Shown here one piece after another: positions 50,328 to 59,823 of a stretch of DNA of 64,000 nucleotides (positions are counted from its first letter, which is position 1; the number at the start of each line of letters is the position of its first letter). The position numbers and the translations under genes are program-made. Under the pieces are notes generated by a model that was not told where the DNA came from, did not search any database, and saw only the letters and a program-made list of their open reading frames with translations. Source of the DNA: an uncultured Alphaproteobacteria bacterium (GTDB taxonomy: Bacteria; Pseudomonadota; Alphaproteobacteria; RF32; CAG-239); NCBI GenBank assembly GCA_934255405.1, contig CAKQNT010000003.1:62001-126000 (forward strand), written 5' to 3'.

Positions 50328-52589
50328 ATGAAAATACTTAAGTTGGGGACTTTTGCCGCCGTATTGTTGAGCGGTGTTTCGGCAGCCGCGGCATCGGTTT
50401 ATGTCCATGATATCAAGATAGAGGGACTGCAACGGGTTGAGCCCGAAACAGTGCTTTCTTATGTGAATGTCAAGAAGAATGTCCTGACTGATGACAATAA
50501 GCTTGATGCGTCGCTAAAGCAGCTTTATGCCACCGGTTTGTTCAATGATGTTTCACTGAATGTTAATCAGGACGGAGTTCTTGTCATTAAGGTTGAAGAA
50601 AACCCGATAATCAACAAAGTGCTGTTTGACGGCAATGACAAAGTTGATGACGAGATGCTTACCTCCGAGGTAAAACTGGCGCCCCGCTCAATGTATTCTC
50701 GCGCCAAAGTGCAAGAAGATGTCAGTCGGATTCTTGATGTTTACAAACGCACCGGACGCTATGCCGCGGTGGTTGAACCGCAGATTATCAAACGCGATCA
50801 GAACCGTGTTGATCTGATTTTCAAGATTGATGAAGGTCCTTTGGCGGTTATTGATAAAATTAATTTCATGGGCAACACCCACTACGACCACGACGACTTG
50901 CAAGAAGTAATAATGAGTAAAGAGAGCCGTTGGTACCGTATTTTTTCTTCTTCTGAGAACTATGATGCCGAGAAGACTAACTACGACAAAGAGCTGTTGC
51001 GTCGTTTTTATCTCAAACGCGGTTATGCCGATTTCAGGGTTGTTTCTGCGGTTGCCGAGCTCAGCCCCGACAGCAAATCTTTTGTTTTGACCTATGTTTT
51101 GGACGAGGGCAAGCGTTACAAGGTTAGCAATATCGACATTACTTCTGAAATTGCCGATGTAAACCCTGAAGATTTCAAACAATATGTAGAGTTTGAAGTT
51201 GGTGAATGGTACAATAATGATAAGGTAGAAAAGAGCGTCAGCACTCTTACCGATGAGCTGGGGAAAAAGGGCTTTGCCTTTGTAGATGTTAACCCTGAAT
51301 TGGTCAAAAACACCGAAACCGGAGAAGTTAATGTAATCTTTCATATTAACGAAGGCGAACGTATATTTATAGACCGCATTAACATCAGCGGCAACACTCG
51401 CACTTATGATGAAGTTATTCGCCGCGAGTTCCGCATTGATGAGGGCGATGCTTTCAATGTTTCTAAGATTAAGGATTCTCGCCGCAATGTTGAAAATCTT
51501 GATTATTTCAGCAAGGTTGATATTGATACCACGGCCACAGATGCCAACAAAGCGGATTTGAATGTTAAGGTAGAAGAAAAGTCCACAGGTTACTTCAATG
51601 TCGGCGTTGGTTATTCCACCGTTAATGGTGCCACTGTCAGAGCCGGTGTGACCGAAAACAATTTCCGCGGAATGGGGCAGCGTTTGAGCTTAGATGCCGG
51701 CGTTTCTCAGCGTTCTCAGGACTATAACTTGAGCTTCACCGAGCCATATTTTATGGGGCGGCGTCTGCGAGCCGGTTTTGATGTCTTCCGTACGGAAGAA
51801 GACTATCAGGACGAGAGCTCTTATGATAGCTCCACCACCGGCGGGCGCCTGCGCATGGGCTGGAACTACACTGATGACTTGTCGCAACAGGTTCGCTACA
51901 CCTTGCGCAATGATGAGATTAGCCACGTAGGACACAACGCTTCTAAGTATATTAAAGACGAGGAAGGTAAATATGTCGATTCTTCTATCGGACAAACCAT
52001 AGTATACGATAAGCGTGATAGTTATATCTCGCCCAAAGACGGCTATTATTTGTCTTTTGGCAATGATGTTGCCGGTGTTGGTGGTGATGAAAAATATCTC
52101 AAGTTTGATGCCAAGGCATATCGCTACTACACTTTAGCTGATTACTATACGTTCAAATTCTTTGCCAACGCCGGCTATATAACCGGCTACTCCGGAGAAG
52201 ATGTTCGCTTGTCCAACCGCTACTATTTGGGTGGTATGACACTGCGCGGATTTGATGTTGCCGGTATTGGCGCCCGCGATAAAGAAACCGGAGATGCTCT
52301 GGGTGGCAACTGGATGGTTTATACCGGTGGTGAGCTCACTTTCCCGATTGGTTTAGATGAGGTTGGTATCAAAGGTCGCACCTTTATGGATATGGGAATG
52401 CTCGGCAAACCGGATAATCTGAATACTGCCGATGTTGATTATTCTTCCAGCCCGCGTGTTTCGGCCGGTTTTGGCTTCCAGTGGCTGTCACCGATGGGGC
52501 AGATAGATGTTGACTTCGGATTCCCGCTTGTCAAAGAAAAATATGATGAGACTCAGGTCTTCCGTCTCAATTTTGGAACTCGTTTATAA
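50328..52589 (+). CDS. bamA: Outer membrane assembly factor BamA
   Basis: BamA is the core of the machinery that inserts beta-barrels into the outer membrane. The 753 residues have a signal peptide (1-22), five POTRA domains (about 25-410, the first starting YVHDIKIEGLQRVEPETVLS) and a C-terminal 16-strand barrel (about 420-753) that ends with an aromatic/hydrophobic strand (VFRLNFGTRL). The lid-type GGMTLRGF text near residue 640 is typical. AAAGGAACAAACT fixes the start at 50328. bamD is also in the window, at the far left end. Confidence 0.96.
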   Translation: MKILKLGTFAAVLLSGVSAAAASVYVHDIKIEGLQRVEPETVLSYVNVKKNVLTDDNKLDASLKQLYATGLFNDVSLNVNQDGVLVIKVEENPIINKVLFDGNDKVDDEMLTSEVKLAPRSMYSRAKVQEDVSRILDVYKRTGRYAAVVEPQIIKRDQNRVDLIFKIDEGPLAVIDKINFMGNTHYDHDDLQEVIMSKESRWYRIFSSSENYDAEKTNYDKELLRRFYLKRGYADFRVVSAVAELSPDSKSFVLTYVLDEGKRYKVSNIDITSEIADVNPEDFKQYVEFEVGEWYNNDKVEKSVSTLTDELGKKGFAFVDVNPELVKNTETGEVNVIFHINEGERIFIDRINISGNTRTYDEVIRREFRIDEGDAFNVSKIKDSRRNVENLDYFSKVDIDTTATDANKADLNVKVEEKSTGYFNVGVGYSTVNGATVRAGVTENNFRGMGQRLSLDAGVSQRSQDYNLSFTEPYFMGRRLRAGFDVFRTEEDYQDESSYDSSTTGGRLRMGWNYTDDLSQQVRYTLRNDEISHVGHNASKYIKDEEGKYVDSSIGQTIVYDKRDSYISPKDGYYLSFGNDVAGVGGDEKYLKFDAKAYRYYTLADYYTFKFFANAGYITGYSGEDVRLSNRYYLGGMTLRGFDVAGIGARDKETGDALGGNWMVYTGGELTFPIGLDEVGIKGRTFMDMGMLGKPDNLNTADVDYSSSPRVSAGFGFQWLSPMGQIDVDFGFPLVKEKYDETQVFRLNFGTRL

Positions 52590-52599
52590 GGAGAAGAAT

Positions 52600-53613
52600 A
52601 TGGTAGATTCCCGTTTCTACAAAAACAACGGTCCTTTCACTTTGGCAAAAGTCGCAGATATTTGCGGCGCCGAATTGACTGAGCCTGATAAATCCGGCGT
52701 TGAGATTAGGGAGCTGTCCACTCTGAGCAAAGCCGGAGAAGGTGATATTTGCTTTTTCTTCGACAAAAAGAAAAAGAACGCCGGCGCCGAGATTAAGGCT
52801 ACAGCTTGTGTAACCACACCGGAGTTGGCGGAATTTGTTGCTCCCAATGTAATTAAGCTGATATCAGACAATCCGCATCTGGGCTTTGTAAAATTGAATT
52901 ATGCCCTGTATTCAGAGGTTTTGCCGGCAGCAGAAATCAAGCCGACAGCGGTAATTGCCAAATCAGCAACTATTGGAGAAAATTGCTATATCGGCGACTA
53001 TGCCGTTATTGGTGAAAATGTAAAAATCGGTTCGGGATGTATCATTGAACCTCATGCCGTGATTGATCACGATTGCGTAATCGGTGACAACTGCCGCATC
53101 GGCAGTCATGCCAACATTATGCACTGCCTTATGGGCAACAACTGCTATATATATGGCGGCGTTCGCATCGGCTGGGACGGTTTCGGGTTTATGATGATTG
53201 CCGGACAACACAAGAGAATACCGCAATTAGGGCGAGTAATCATCGGCAATGATGTCGAGATTGGCGCCAATTCCTGTGTGGACCGCGGCGCTCTTGATGA
53301 TACGGTAATTGGCGACGGTTGTCGTATCGATGATTTAGTAATGCTTGCGCATAACAACACTCTTGGCCGCGGCTGTATTTTGGTCTCTCAGACCGGTATC
53401 GCTGGCAGCTGTGAATTTGGTGATTATGTTGTCTGTGGTGGCCAAGTCGGAGTTGCCGATCACCTAAAGATTGGAACCGGCGCGCAAATTGGCGCTCAAT
53501 CAGGCATTATGCGCGATGTTGAAGCCGGCGCTGTGCTTATGGGATATCCGGCCGTGCCCATCAAGGATTTTATGCGTCAGGTTTCATTTGTACAAAAGGC
53601 CGTAAAGAAGTAA
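52600..53613 (+). CDS. lpxD: UDP-3-O-acylglucosamine N-acyltransferase
   Basis: LpxD adds the second acyl chain in lipid A synthesis. The 337 residues have an N-terminal uridine-binding domain (1-110) and a left-handed beta-helix of hexapeptide repeats (about 115-310, for example IGENCYIGDYAVIGENVKIG). The catalytic His region (LAHNNTLGRGCILVSQTGIAG) is present. AAGGAGAA lies before the ATG at 52600, 10 bases after bamA. The gene for Skp/OmpH, often found between bamA and lpxD, is missing here. Confidence 0.96.
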   Translation: MVDSRFYKNNGPFTLAKVADICGAELTEPDKSGVEIRELSTLSKAGEGDICFFFDKKKKNAGAEIKATACVTTPELAEFVAPNVIKLISDNPHLGFVKLNYALYSEVLPAAEIKPTAVIAKSATIGENCYIGDYAVIGENVKIGSGCIIEPHAVIDHDCVIGDNCRIGSHANIMHCLMGNNCYIYGGVRIGWDGFGFMMIAGQHKRIPQLGRVIIGNDVEIGANSCVDRGALDDTVIGDGCRIDDLVMLAHNNTLGRGCILVSQTGIAGSCEFGDYVVCGGQVGVADHLKIGTGAQIGAQSGIMRDVEAGAVLMGYPAVPIKDFMRQVSFVQKAVKK

Positions 53614-53628
53614 CAAAAGAGGAATTTC

Positions 53629-54078
53629 ATGTCAGAAAATAAAATTTACACTATTGAAGAAATTATGCACATGCTTCCGCATCGCTATCCGTTTTTGCTG
53701 GTAGATCGTCTGGAAGTAGAAGTCCCCGGAGAAAAAGGTGTCGGGCTCAAAAACGTAACCATGAACGAAGAGTTTTTTCAGGGGCATTTCCCCGGCAATC
53801 CGGTGATGCCTGGAGTGTTGCAGATTGAGGCTATGGCGCAGACTGCGGGTGCTTTGGTAATTTCTGGCGAGCCTGATTATCAGCCAAATCAAAAGAGTGT
53901 GCTGTTTATGTCGATTGACGGAGTAAAGTTCCGCAAACCGGTAAAACCTGGTGATCAACTGAAAATGCACGTTGAAAAAATCAAAGAGCGCCGCAACGTA
54001 TATGTCTTTAAGGGACAAAGTATGGTAGACGGGCAGGTTGTTTCCGAGGCGGAATTTACAGCCATGATTATCGGATAA
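53629..54078 (+). CDS. fabZ: 3-hydroxyacyl-ACP dehydratase FabZ
   Basis: FabZ removes water from 3-hydroxyacyl-ACP in fatty acid synthesis and competes with LpxA for the same acyl chain. The 149 residues have the hot-dog fold motifs LPHRYPFLLVDR and QGHFPGNPVMPGVLQIEAMA, which contain the catalytic His and Glu. It starts 15 bases after lpxD. Unusually, a strong terminator follows before lpxA. Confidence 0.96.
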   Translation: MSENKIYTIEEIMHMLPHRYPFLLVDRLEVEVPGEKGVGLKNVTMNEEFFQGHFPGNPVMPGVLQIEAMAQTAGALVISGEPDYQPNQKSVLFMSIDGVKFRKPVKPGDQLKMHVEKIKERRNVYVFKGQSMVDGQVVSEAEFTAMIIG

Positions 54079-54080
54079 TC

Positions 54081-54110
54081 AAAAGCCGCTCAAACGAGCG
54101 GCTTTTTTTA
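54081..54110 (+). terminator. Terminator after fabZ
   Basis: A perfect 9-base stem (AAGCCGCTC / GAGCGGCTT) with a short AAAC loop is followed by a T run. Confidence 0.85.
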
Positions 54111-54199
54111 TTACAGAGCAGAAATATTATGTGTTTTTACATCAAGCAAAAAAAATTTTAATTTAATCGCATTGATTAACTGTTTTAAGGAATAATACC

Positions 54200-55027
54200 A
54201 TGGCTAAAATTCATCCTTCCGCAATTATAGAAAACGGCGCCCAAATAGCAGACAGTGCCGAAATCGGGCCTTTGTGCTGGATTTCATCCAAAGCCAAAAT
54301 CGGCGAAAATGTTCGCTTGCTTGGTCGGGTTACCGTTATGGGAGATACCACCATCGGGGAGGAAACAGTTGTTTTCCCCGGCGCTGTTTTGGGTGCCGGA
54401 CCTCAAGATCATGGCAACGAATTTCAGCCTGATGCCAAATTAGTAATTGGCAAACGCAATGTAATCCGCGAAAATGTCACCATGCACTGTGGCACTCCAA
54501 AGGGGCAAAATCCCATTGCCGGTGAAACTCCGGAAAAACTGATTACCAAAGTCGGTGATGATGGTATGTTTATGATTAACTCTCATATTGCTCACGATTG
54601 CGTTGTTGGCAACAATGTTATTATGACCAACAATGCGGTAATTGCCGGACACGTTCGCTTGGGAGACGGGGTGATTTTGGGCGGCAATTCGGCGGTTCAC
54701 CAATTCTGCCGTATCGGACGCAAGACCATGATTGGCGGAATGACCGGCGTGGACCGTGATGTTATACCGTTTGCCATTGTTACCGGAGATCGCGGCAAAT
54801 TGCGTGGTTTGAACGTTATCGGACTCAAAAGAAGCGGCTACGATGAACATACTGTTAAATCAATCACACGAGCCTTTATGTTTATATTCAAAGGCAAAAG
54901 CGGCACTTTTGAATCTCGCGTAGCCGAGGCAAAAGAAAAGTTCCACGATAACGATATGGTGATGGAGCAGATTAAATTCATCGAAGAATCATTATCCGGT
55001 CGCCGCAACGTTATGCAAGCCGAATAA
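54200..55027 (+). CDS. lpxA: UDP-N-acetylglucosamine acyltransferase
   Basis: LpxA starts lipid A synthesis. The 275 residues form a left-handed beta-helix of hexapeptide repeats (1-190) and a helical C-terminal part. IHPSAIIENGAQIADSAEIG opens the protein, and MINSHIAHDCVVGNN near residue 120 holds the catalytic His. RENVTMHCGT and GLNVIGLKRSG are also typical. It has a 121-base gap upstream and probably its own promoter; AAGGAATAATACC precedes the ATG. Confidence 0.96.
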   Translation: MAKIHPSAIIENGAQIADSAEIGPLCWISSKAKIGENVRLLGRVTVMGDTTIGEETVVFPGAVLGAGPQDHGNEFQPDAKLVIGKRNVIRENVTMHCGTPKGQNPIAGETPEKLITKVGDDGMFMINSHIAHDCVVGNNVIMTNNAVIAGHVRLGDGVILGGNSAVHQFCRIGRKTMIGGMTGVDRDVIPFAIVTGDRGKLRGLNVIGLKRSGYDEHTVKSITRAFMFIFKGKSGTFESRVAEAKEKFHDNDMVMEQIKFIEESLSGRRNVMQAE

Positions 55028-55044
55028 ATTAAGTGTTCTTCCTC

Positions 55045-55079
55045 AAGGGAGTTTGCTATTGCCAACTCCCTTAATTTTT
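55045..55079 (+). terminator. Terminator between lpxA and lpxI
   Basis: A perfect 9-base stem (AAGGGAGTT / AACTCCCTT) closes a 10-base loop, followed by AATTTTTATT. Confidence 0.7.
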
Positions 55080-55119
55080 ATTATAAACAAGACAGATTAA
55101 CCTTTTTTAGAATAAGCAG

Positions 55120-55950
55120 ATGACTACACATACGCGCAAATTAGGCATTATTGCAGGTGGCGGAAGCATTCCCGCACTATTGGTTCGCCACTGTCAGGAG
55201 CAGGGGCGAGATTTCTTTGTTTTGGCGATTGAAGGTAATGCGGATAAATCATTTTTTAGCGGCGATATCCCTCATCAATGGATTCGCATCGGGCAGGCCG
55301 GCACAGGTTTTAAGCGTTTGGCGGAAGAAAAAGTGCAAGATGTGGTTATGATTGGCACAATTCGCCGCCCGAGTTTTTTTGATTTGATGCCGGATTTGCG
55401 CACAACGGCGTTTTTTGCCAAAATCGGCACCAAGGCTCTGGGTGATGACGGTATCTTGCGTGCACTGGTCAAAGAGATTGAATCAGAAGGTATGGCGGTT
55501 AAAGGTGTCCACGAGGTTATGCCCGATATTTTAGTAAAGTCCGGTGTTTTGGGCAAACACAAGCCCGATAAGCAGGCACTGGCTGATATTGAGCGCGGCA
55601 TTGAGGTGGCGGCAGAACTTGGCAAGCTCGATGTAGGGCAGGCAGTTGTGGTGCAGCAAGGTCTGGTGCTTGGTGTAGAGGGCATAGAAGGCACTGACGA
55701 GCTGATTCGCCGTTGTCAAGATTACAAACGCAAAGGTGTCGGCGGAGTGTTGGTAAAATTGCGCAAACCTCAGCAGGATATGCGTATAGACTTGCCGACT
55801 ATCGGCACTCGCACGGTTGAACGCGCCCACGAAACCGGTCTGCGCGGCATTGCGGTTCACGCCGGCAACGGACTGATTGTTGATGAAACGGAAGTCATCA
55901 AACTGGCCGATAAATATGGGCTTTTTGTAATAGGAGTGACCCCGCATTGA
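55120..55950 (+). CDS. lpxI: UDP-2,3-diacylglucosamine pyrophosphatase LpxI
   Basis: LpxI (DUF1009) makes lipid X, taking the place of LpxH in Alphaproteobacteria. The 276 residues open with KLGIIAGGGSIPALLVRHCQ, a nucleotide-site-like start, and have the C-terminal domain with AVVVQQGLVLGVEGIEGTDE and GVLVKLRKPQQDMRIDLPTI. Its stop codon overlaps the lpxB start, so the two are translationally coupled, which supports the call. Confidence 0.94.
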   Translation: MTTHTRKLGIIAGGGSIPALLVRHCQEQGRDFFVLAIEGNADKSFFSGDIPHQWIRIGQAGTGFKRLAEEKVQDVVMIGTIRRPSFFDLMPDLRTTAFFAKIGTKALGDDGILRALVKEIESEGMAVKGVHEVMPDILVKSGVLGKHKPDKQALADIERGIEVAAELGKLDVGQAVVVQQGLVLGVEGIEGTDELIRRCQDYKRKGVGGVLVKLRKPQQDMRIDLPTIGTRTVERAHETGLRGIAVHAGNGLIVDETEVIKLADKYGLFVIGVTPH

Positions 55951-57110
55951 AAAATTTAAAGGTATATCTTATCGCCGGCGAGCCTTCGGGAGATTTGCTC
56001 GGTTCTCGCCTGATGCGCGCTTTGCGTCAAAAAACCGATGGCAAGGTGGAGTTCTTTGGTCTGGGCGGCGATACTATGGAAGCCGAAGGATTGAAGCCGA
56101 TATTTGACATCTCTGATTTGTCAATTATGGGATTGGTTGAGGTGATTCCCAGTATTCCCAAAGTATTGCGCCACCTCAAAAACACTATTGCCGATATTGA
56201 ACGAATAAAGCCGGATATTGTGATTACTATTGACAGTTGGAGCTTTTGCTCTCGTGTGCACAAAGCGTTGCGCAAGCTAAAACTGGGCATTCCGCAATTG
56301 CACTATGTTGCGCCGCAAGTCTGGGCATGGAAAAAGAAACGCGCTCGCACTATGTATAAATACATAGACGCCCTTATGACTTTGCTTCCTCAAGAGCCGA
56401 AATATTTCACGCCTCATAAGCTGGAAACGGTTTTTGTTGGGCATCCGGTGATTGAGAGTGAAGTTTTGCGTGCAGATGGCGCGGCTTTTTGCCGGCGTTT
56501 TAACATTCCGGCAGATAAAAAAATTGTTGCCATTCTTCCCGGATCTCGCAAAACCGAAGTCAGCAAATTGTTGCCGGTATTTTTGGAAAGCGCTCGCCAA
56601 TTGCTGAAACAAGACCAAAATTTTTATTTTGTAATCCCCACGGTTCGCACAGTGTCTCAAATGGTTAAAGATATGAGCAAAGATAGTGGCTTGCCGTTGC
56701 AAATTGTCGAAACACAAGAAGACCGCTACAATGCTTTTCAGGCTTCTTGCGCCGCCATCGCAGCCTCCGGAACCGTGGCTCTGGAGTTGGCAATTTGCCA
56801 TATTCCCCATCTGATTGCTTATCGGGTTTCTGGGCTCACCGCGTGGATTGCGGCTCGTTTTCTTAAGATTCAATTTGTAAATCTCACCAATATTATGTTG
56901 GGGCGTTTGGTGGTGCCGGAGCTTTTGCAGGAGCAATGCACCGCCGGCAATATCAGCCGCACGATTCAGGAGTTGCTTAAGCAAGGCGATTTGTATGAGC
57001 GTGAACAGGAAGGTTTTGCCAAGGTTAAAAATATTTTGAGTAACGGCGAGCAAACTCCAAGCCAAAATGCCGCTGATTTTGTGCTGGATTTAGTATCGCG
57101 CAAGCGCTGA
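55947..57110 (+). CDS. lpxB: Lipid-A-disaccharide synthase
   Basis: LpxB joins lipid X and UDP-diacylglucosamine. The 387 residues open with YLIAGEPSGDLLGSRLMRAL, and have GLGGDTMEAEG, the YVAPQVWAWKKKRA segment, and the sugar-nucleotide part LPGSRKTEVSKLLP and AASGTVALELA. The start is a TTG overlapping the lpxI stop (TTGA), with AGGAG about 10 bases upstream. comEC starts 14 bases after its stop. Confidence 0.95.
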   Translation: MKNLKVYLIAGEPSGDLLGSRLMRALRQKTDGKVEFFGLGGDTMEAEGLKPIFDISDLSIMGLVEVIPSIPKVLRHLKNTIADIERIKPDIVITIDSWSFCSRVHKALRKLKLGIPQLHYVAPQVWAWKKKRARTMYKYIDALMTLLPQEPKYFTPHKLETVFVGHPVIESEVLRADGAAFCRRFNIPADKKIVAILPGSRKTEVSKLLPVFLESARQLLKQDQNFYFVIPTVRTVSQMVKDMSKDSGLPLQIVETQEDRYNAFQASCAAIAASGTVALELAICHIPHLIAYRVSGLTAWIAARFLKIQFVNLTNIMLGRLVVPELLQEQCTAGNISRTIQELLKQGDLYEREQEGFAKVKNILSNGEQTPSQNAADFVLDLVSRKR

Positions 57111-57124
57111 TATCGAGAGAGCAA

Positions 57125-59152
57125 ATGCGGGCTTTGTGGTTATATCTCAGGCGTCAAGCAGATTTAGAGCCAAACCGGCGCAAACTTTGGTTGCCGGTGT
57201 TTTTTTCCCTTGGGATTGGAATCTATTTTCTATTGTCGGCAGAACCTTCAAAGTGGCTGACATTGGGCATTGTTGAGCTGATAATCGTTTTTGCCGTTTT
57301 GCTGCGCTTTCATCCGCGCATTTTGCGGGTGCTGATGTGTTTGGGAATAATTGCCGGAGGCTTTGCGTGGGCTCAAATGCAGAGTATATACACCGCTGCC
57401 CGACTTGGCGCGGTTCCGCCGGATAAATTATATATACAAGGGCAAATCATCAAAGTCGACCACAGCCAAAAAGGCAAATTGCGCCTTACTTTGGATAGTT
57501 TGCAAGATTTCGAGCGGCATGAGCTCAAAGGTCGCTTTCGCGTCACCCTGCGCCAAAAGTACGGAGAATATCGAGCCGGACAATGTGTAGAGCTGATTGC
57601 TAAACTAATGCCCCGCGCCCAAACGCAAATACCAAACGGATATCAATTTGATCGCAAAAATTTTTATAATTTATTATCCGGCAGCGGCTATGCCGAGAGT
57701 AGGGCGCTGTTGACCGAATGTCCTCGTGCCGATAGCTCGCTTGTTGCCAAGATTAATAATTGGCGGCAAAAAGTTATTGCGCATATATACCATGAGCTTC
57801 CAGCGGAAGAGGCTTCGATAACTGCCGCGATTGTCGCCGGCGAGCAAGGCGGTATCAGCTCTGCGCAAGTTCAAAATTATCGCAACTCCGGTTTGGCGCA
57901 TTTTCTTTCAATTTCCGGCTTGCACATGAGTATGATTGCCGGATTGATGTTCTTTTTTATCCGGTTGCTGACGGCGATGATTCCTCCTCTTGCGCTGAGA
58001 GTGGATTCCAAAAAGATTTCTGCGGTGGCGGCGCTTGCTCTAAGCGCGGTATATCTGCTGATTTCAGGAGCGGCGGTTCCGGTGCAGCGAGCTTTTATTA
58101 TGACCTTTATTGTTTTGCTCGGCATATTCTTCAATCGACGCGCGATTTCCATGTATGCCATCGCTTGGGCGGCGCTGATAGTGTTGTTTTTCGCTCCTCA
58201 CGCGCTGGTTGGCGCCAGCTTTCAGATGTCTTTTGCCGCGGTTGTCGTGTTGATTGCTTTTTATGAAAAATTCTCCTCGCGGCTCAGTCGATGGTTTTCC
58301 GCTGACAAATCATCGTTGTTGTCGGTTGTGGGCAAAGGAGTGATTGCTTATGCTGTAGGGCTTGTGCTAGCGGATTTTGTCGCCAGTATTGCAACTCTTC
58401 CATTTGCCATATATCATTTTAATCGGGTTGCGGTTTATACCTCGCTCACCAATCTGCTGGCCGGACCAATAATCGGCTTTGTGGTAATGCCGTTTACCAT
58501 GTTTGCGTTGTTGCTGATGCCTTTGGGGTTGGACTCTCCGGCTCTGCAAGTGGTGGGTTGGGGCGTTGGTGTTCTTAATGATATTACCGGTTGGGTAAAT
58601 TCGCTTGAAGGTGCTTCGGTACCGGTGCTGTCAATGCCGTTGTGGGGGCTGATACTGACCGTGTCGGGCGGTTTATGGTTGTGTATATGGGAACGCCGTT
58701 GGCGTTTGTGGAGTGTTCCGTTTATAATTTGCGGAATTTTGAGCGTTTTTATCACCTGCAATCCAGATATTTTGGTTAATGAAGAAGCCAATGTAATTGC
58801 CGTCAAAGACAATCGCGGCGCTATGGTGATTTTGCCTTCACGCGGCAATCAGTTTACCAAACAAGTTTGGCTGGATAAAACCGCCTCAAAACCATTGGGA
58901 AAACGGCGTCAAATCTTGCTCCAAAAAATTTGGCAGGGGCAGGCGCAATCATACAAATGGCTTGATTTGAGTTGCAAAGAAAATATTTGCACCTACAAAA
59001 AACGGATTCAGATTATCAAAGGTCAGGGGCTGAAACTTGATGACCGTTTTTTGGATCTGAAAGGCACCGGCGGAGTTGCCATATACTTATCAAGCCAACC
59101 TCAGATTGTTTCTGTTCGCCAAAGTATCGGCAATCGCCTGTGGAACCGCTAA
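57125..59152 (+). CDS. comEC: ComEC/Rec2 family protein without a nuclease domain
   Basis: ComEC is the inner-membrane channel for DNA uptake. The 675 residues have N-terminal hydrophobic segments, a periplasmic OB-like region (about 90-200) with RFRVTLRQKYGEYRAGQCVE, and the Competence domain (about 225-500) with GLAHFLSISGLHMSMIAGL and several membrane segments. The C-terminal 150 residues show no metallo-beta-lactamase motif (HxHxDH), as in several alphaproteobacterial ComEC proteins. Placement after lpxB and the presence of dprA are consistent with a DNA uptake role, but the other competence genes are not visible. Confidence 0.88.
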   Translation: MRALWLYLRRQADLEPNRRKLWLPVFFSLGIGIYFLLSAEPSKWLTLGIVELIIVFAVLLRFHPRILRVLMCLGIIAGGFAWAQMQSIYTAARLGAVPPDKLYIQGQIIKVDHSQKGKLRLTLDSLQDFERHELKGRFRVTLRQKYGEYRAGQCVELIAKLMPRAQTQIPNGYQFDRKNFYNLLSGSGYAESRALLTECPRADSSLVAKINNWRQKVIAHIYHELPAEEASITAAIVAGEQGGISSAQVQNYRNSGLAHFLSISGLHMSMIAGLMFFFIRLLTAMIPPLALRVDSKKISAVAALALSAVYLLISGAAVPVQRAFIMTFIVLLGIFFNRRAISMYAIAWAALIVLFFAPHALVGASFQMSFAAVVVLIAFYEKFSSRLSRWFSADKSSLLSVVGKGVIAYAVGLVLADFVASIATLPFAIYHFNRVAVYTSLTNLLAGPIIGFVVMPFTMFALLLMPLGLDSPALQVVGWGVGVLNDITGWVNSLEGASVPVLSMPLWGLILTVSGGLWLCIWERRWRLWSVPFIICGILSVFITCNPDILVNEEANVIAVKDNRGAMVILPSRGNQFTKQVWLDKTASKPLGKRRQILLQKIWQGQAQSYKWLDLSCKENICTYKKRIQIIKGQGLKLDDRFLDLKGTGGVAIYLSSQPQIVSVRQSIGNRLWNR

Positions 59153-59257
59153 AAGGCTGTGACAAACTACCTTAAATTCTTGCTTTATAATTTGTGAGTG
59201 CTAGCATCGGCGCAGTTTTTTTATAATTGTGTCATATTAATCTATTCACTATTTATT

Positions 59258-59788
59258 ATGAAAGTAAGAACCGTAAACATTAAGTTGGTGGTTGGAAGTT
59301 TGAGCGATATTGAGGCTGATGCCTATGTTTTGCCCTATTTTCCATATCACGTGAATCCCGACAATGAACGTCTGGAAGTTAAAAGTGCCGGAGCCCGTGG
59401 TGTGCGCCGCTTTATTGATCTGCGAATGACTCGCCATCTGCGCGGACACAATCTTTCTCTTGGAGAGATGTATATTACCCAGTCCGGCGGCGGCAAATCA
59501 AAGTTTTTGGTTAACATTGTATGTCGCTCACACAATACCGAAAACATTTGCAGTGGCATTCATACCGGTCTAATCGGTATGTTTATTGAGGCTCCTAAGT
59601 ATCACCTGCAGACGGTTGCCATGACTCCGCTGTGTATCCGCGACGGGCTGACGGAATTAGCCTTTGTCCGCGAGCTGTGGAGCGCAATTGAGAGCTATGT
59701 TCAAGATGTCAGCATAGCTGAGATAATCATCGCCTGCAAAGATGAAGAACAGCGTGTCAAGATTGAAACAGCGCTAGCTGAACAGTAA
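59258..59788 (+). CDS. Macro-domain-like protein (tentative)
   Basis: The 176 residues start KVRTVNIKLVVGSLSDIEAD then AYVLPYFPY, which recalls the IxxGDI...DAIVNP opening of macro domains. A glycine-containing SGGGKSKFLVNIVCR strand and a C-terminal AVAMTPLCI-like region (here VAMTPLCIRDGL) follow. Macro domains bind ADP-ribose or related nucleotides. The match is by pattern only. The ATG at 59258 lacks a clear ribosome site; a longer frame from a GTG at 59198 adds 20 hydrophobic residues and is less likely. The protein has no signal peptide. Confidence 0.55.
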   Translation: MKVRTVNIKLVVGSLSDIEADAYVLPYFPYHVNPDNERLEVKSAGARGVRRFIDLRMTRHLRGHNLSLGEMYITQSGGGKSKFLVNIVCRSHNTENICSGIHTGLIGMFIEAPKYHLQTVAMTPLCIRDGLTELAFVRELWSAIESYVQDVSIAEIIIACKDEEQRVKIETALAEQ

Positions 59789-59790
59789 CA

Positions 59791-59818
59791 AAAAGCCTCC
59801 CTAAAAGGAGGCTTTTGC
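59791..59818. terminator. Bidirectional terminator
   Basis: A perfect 10-base stem (AAAAGCCTCC / GGAGGCTTTT) closes a CTAAAA loop. It lies between the convergent macro-like gene and the HxlR gene. Confidence 0.85.
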
Positions 59819-59823
59819 TTTGT

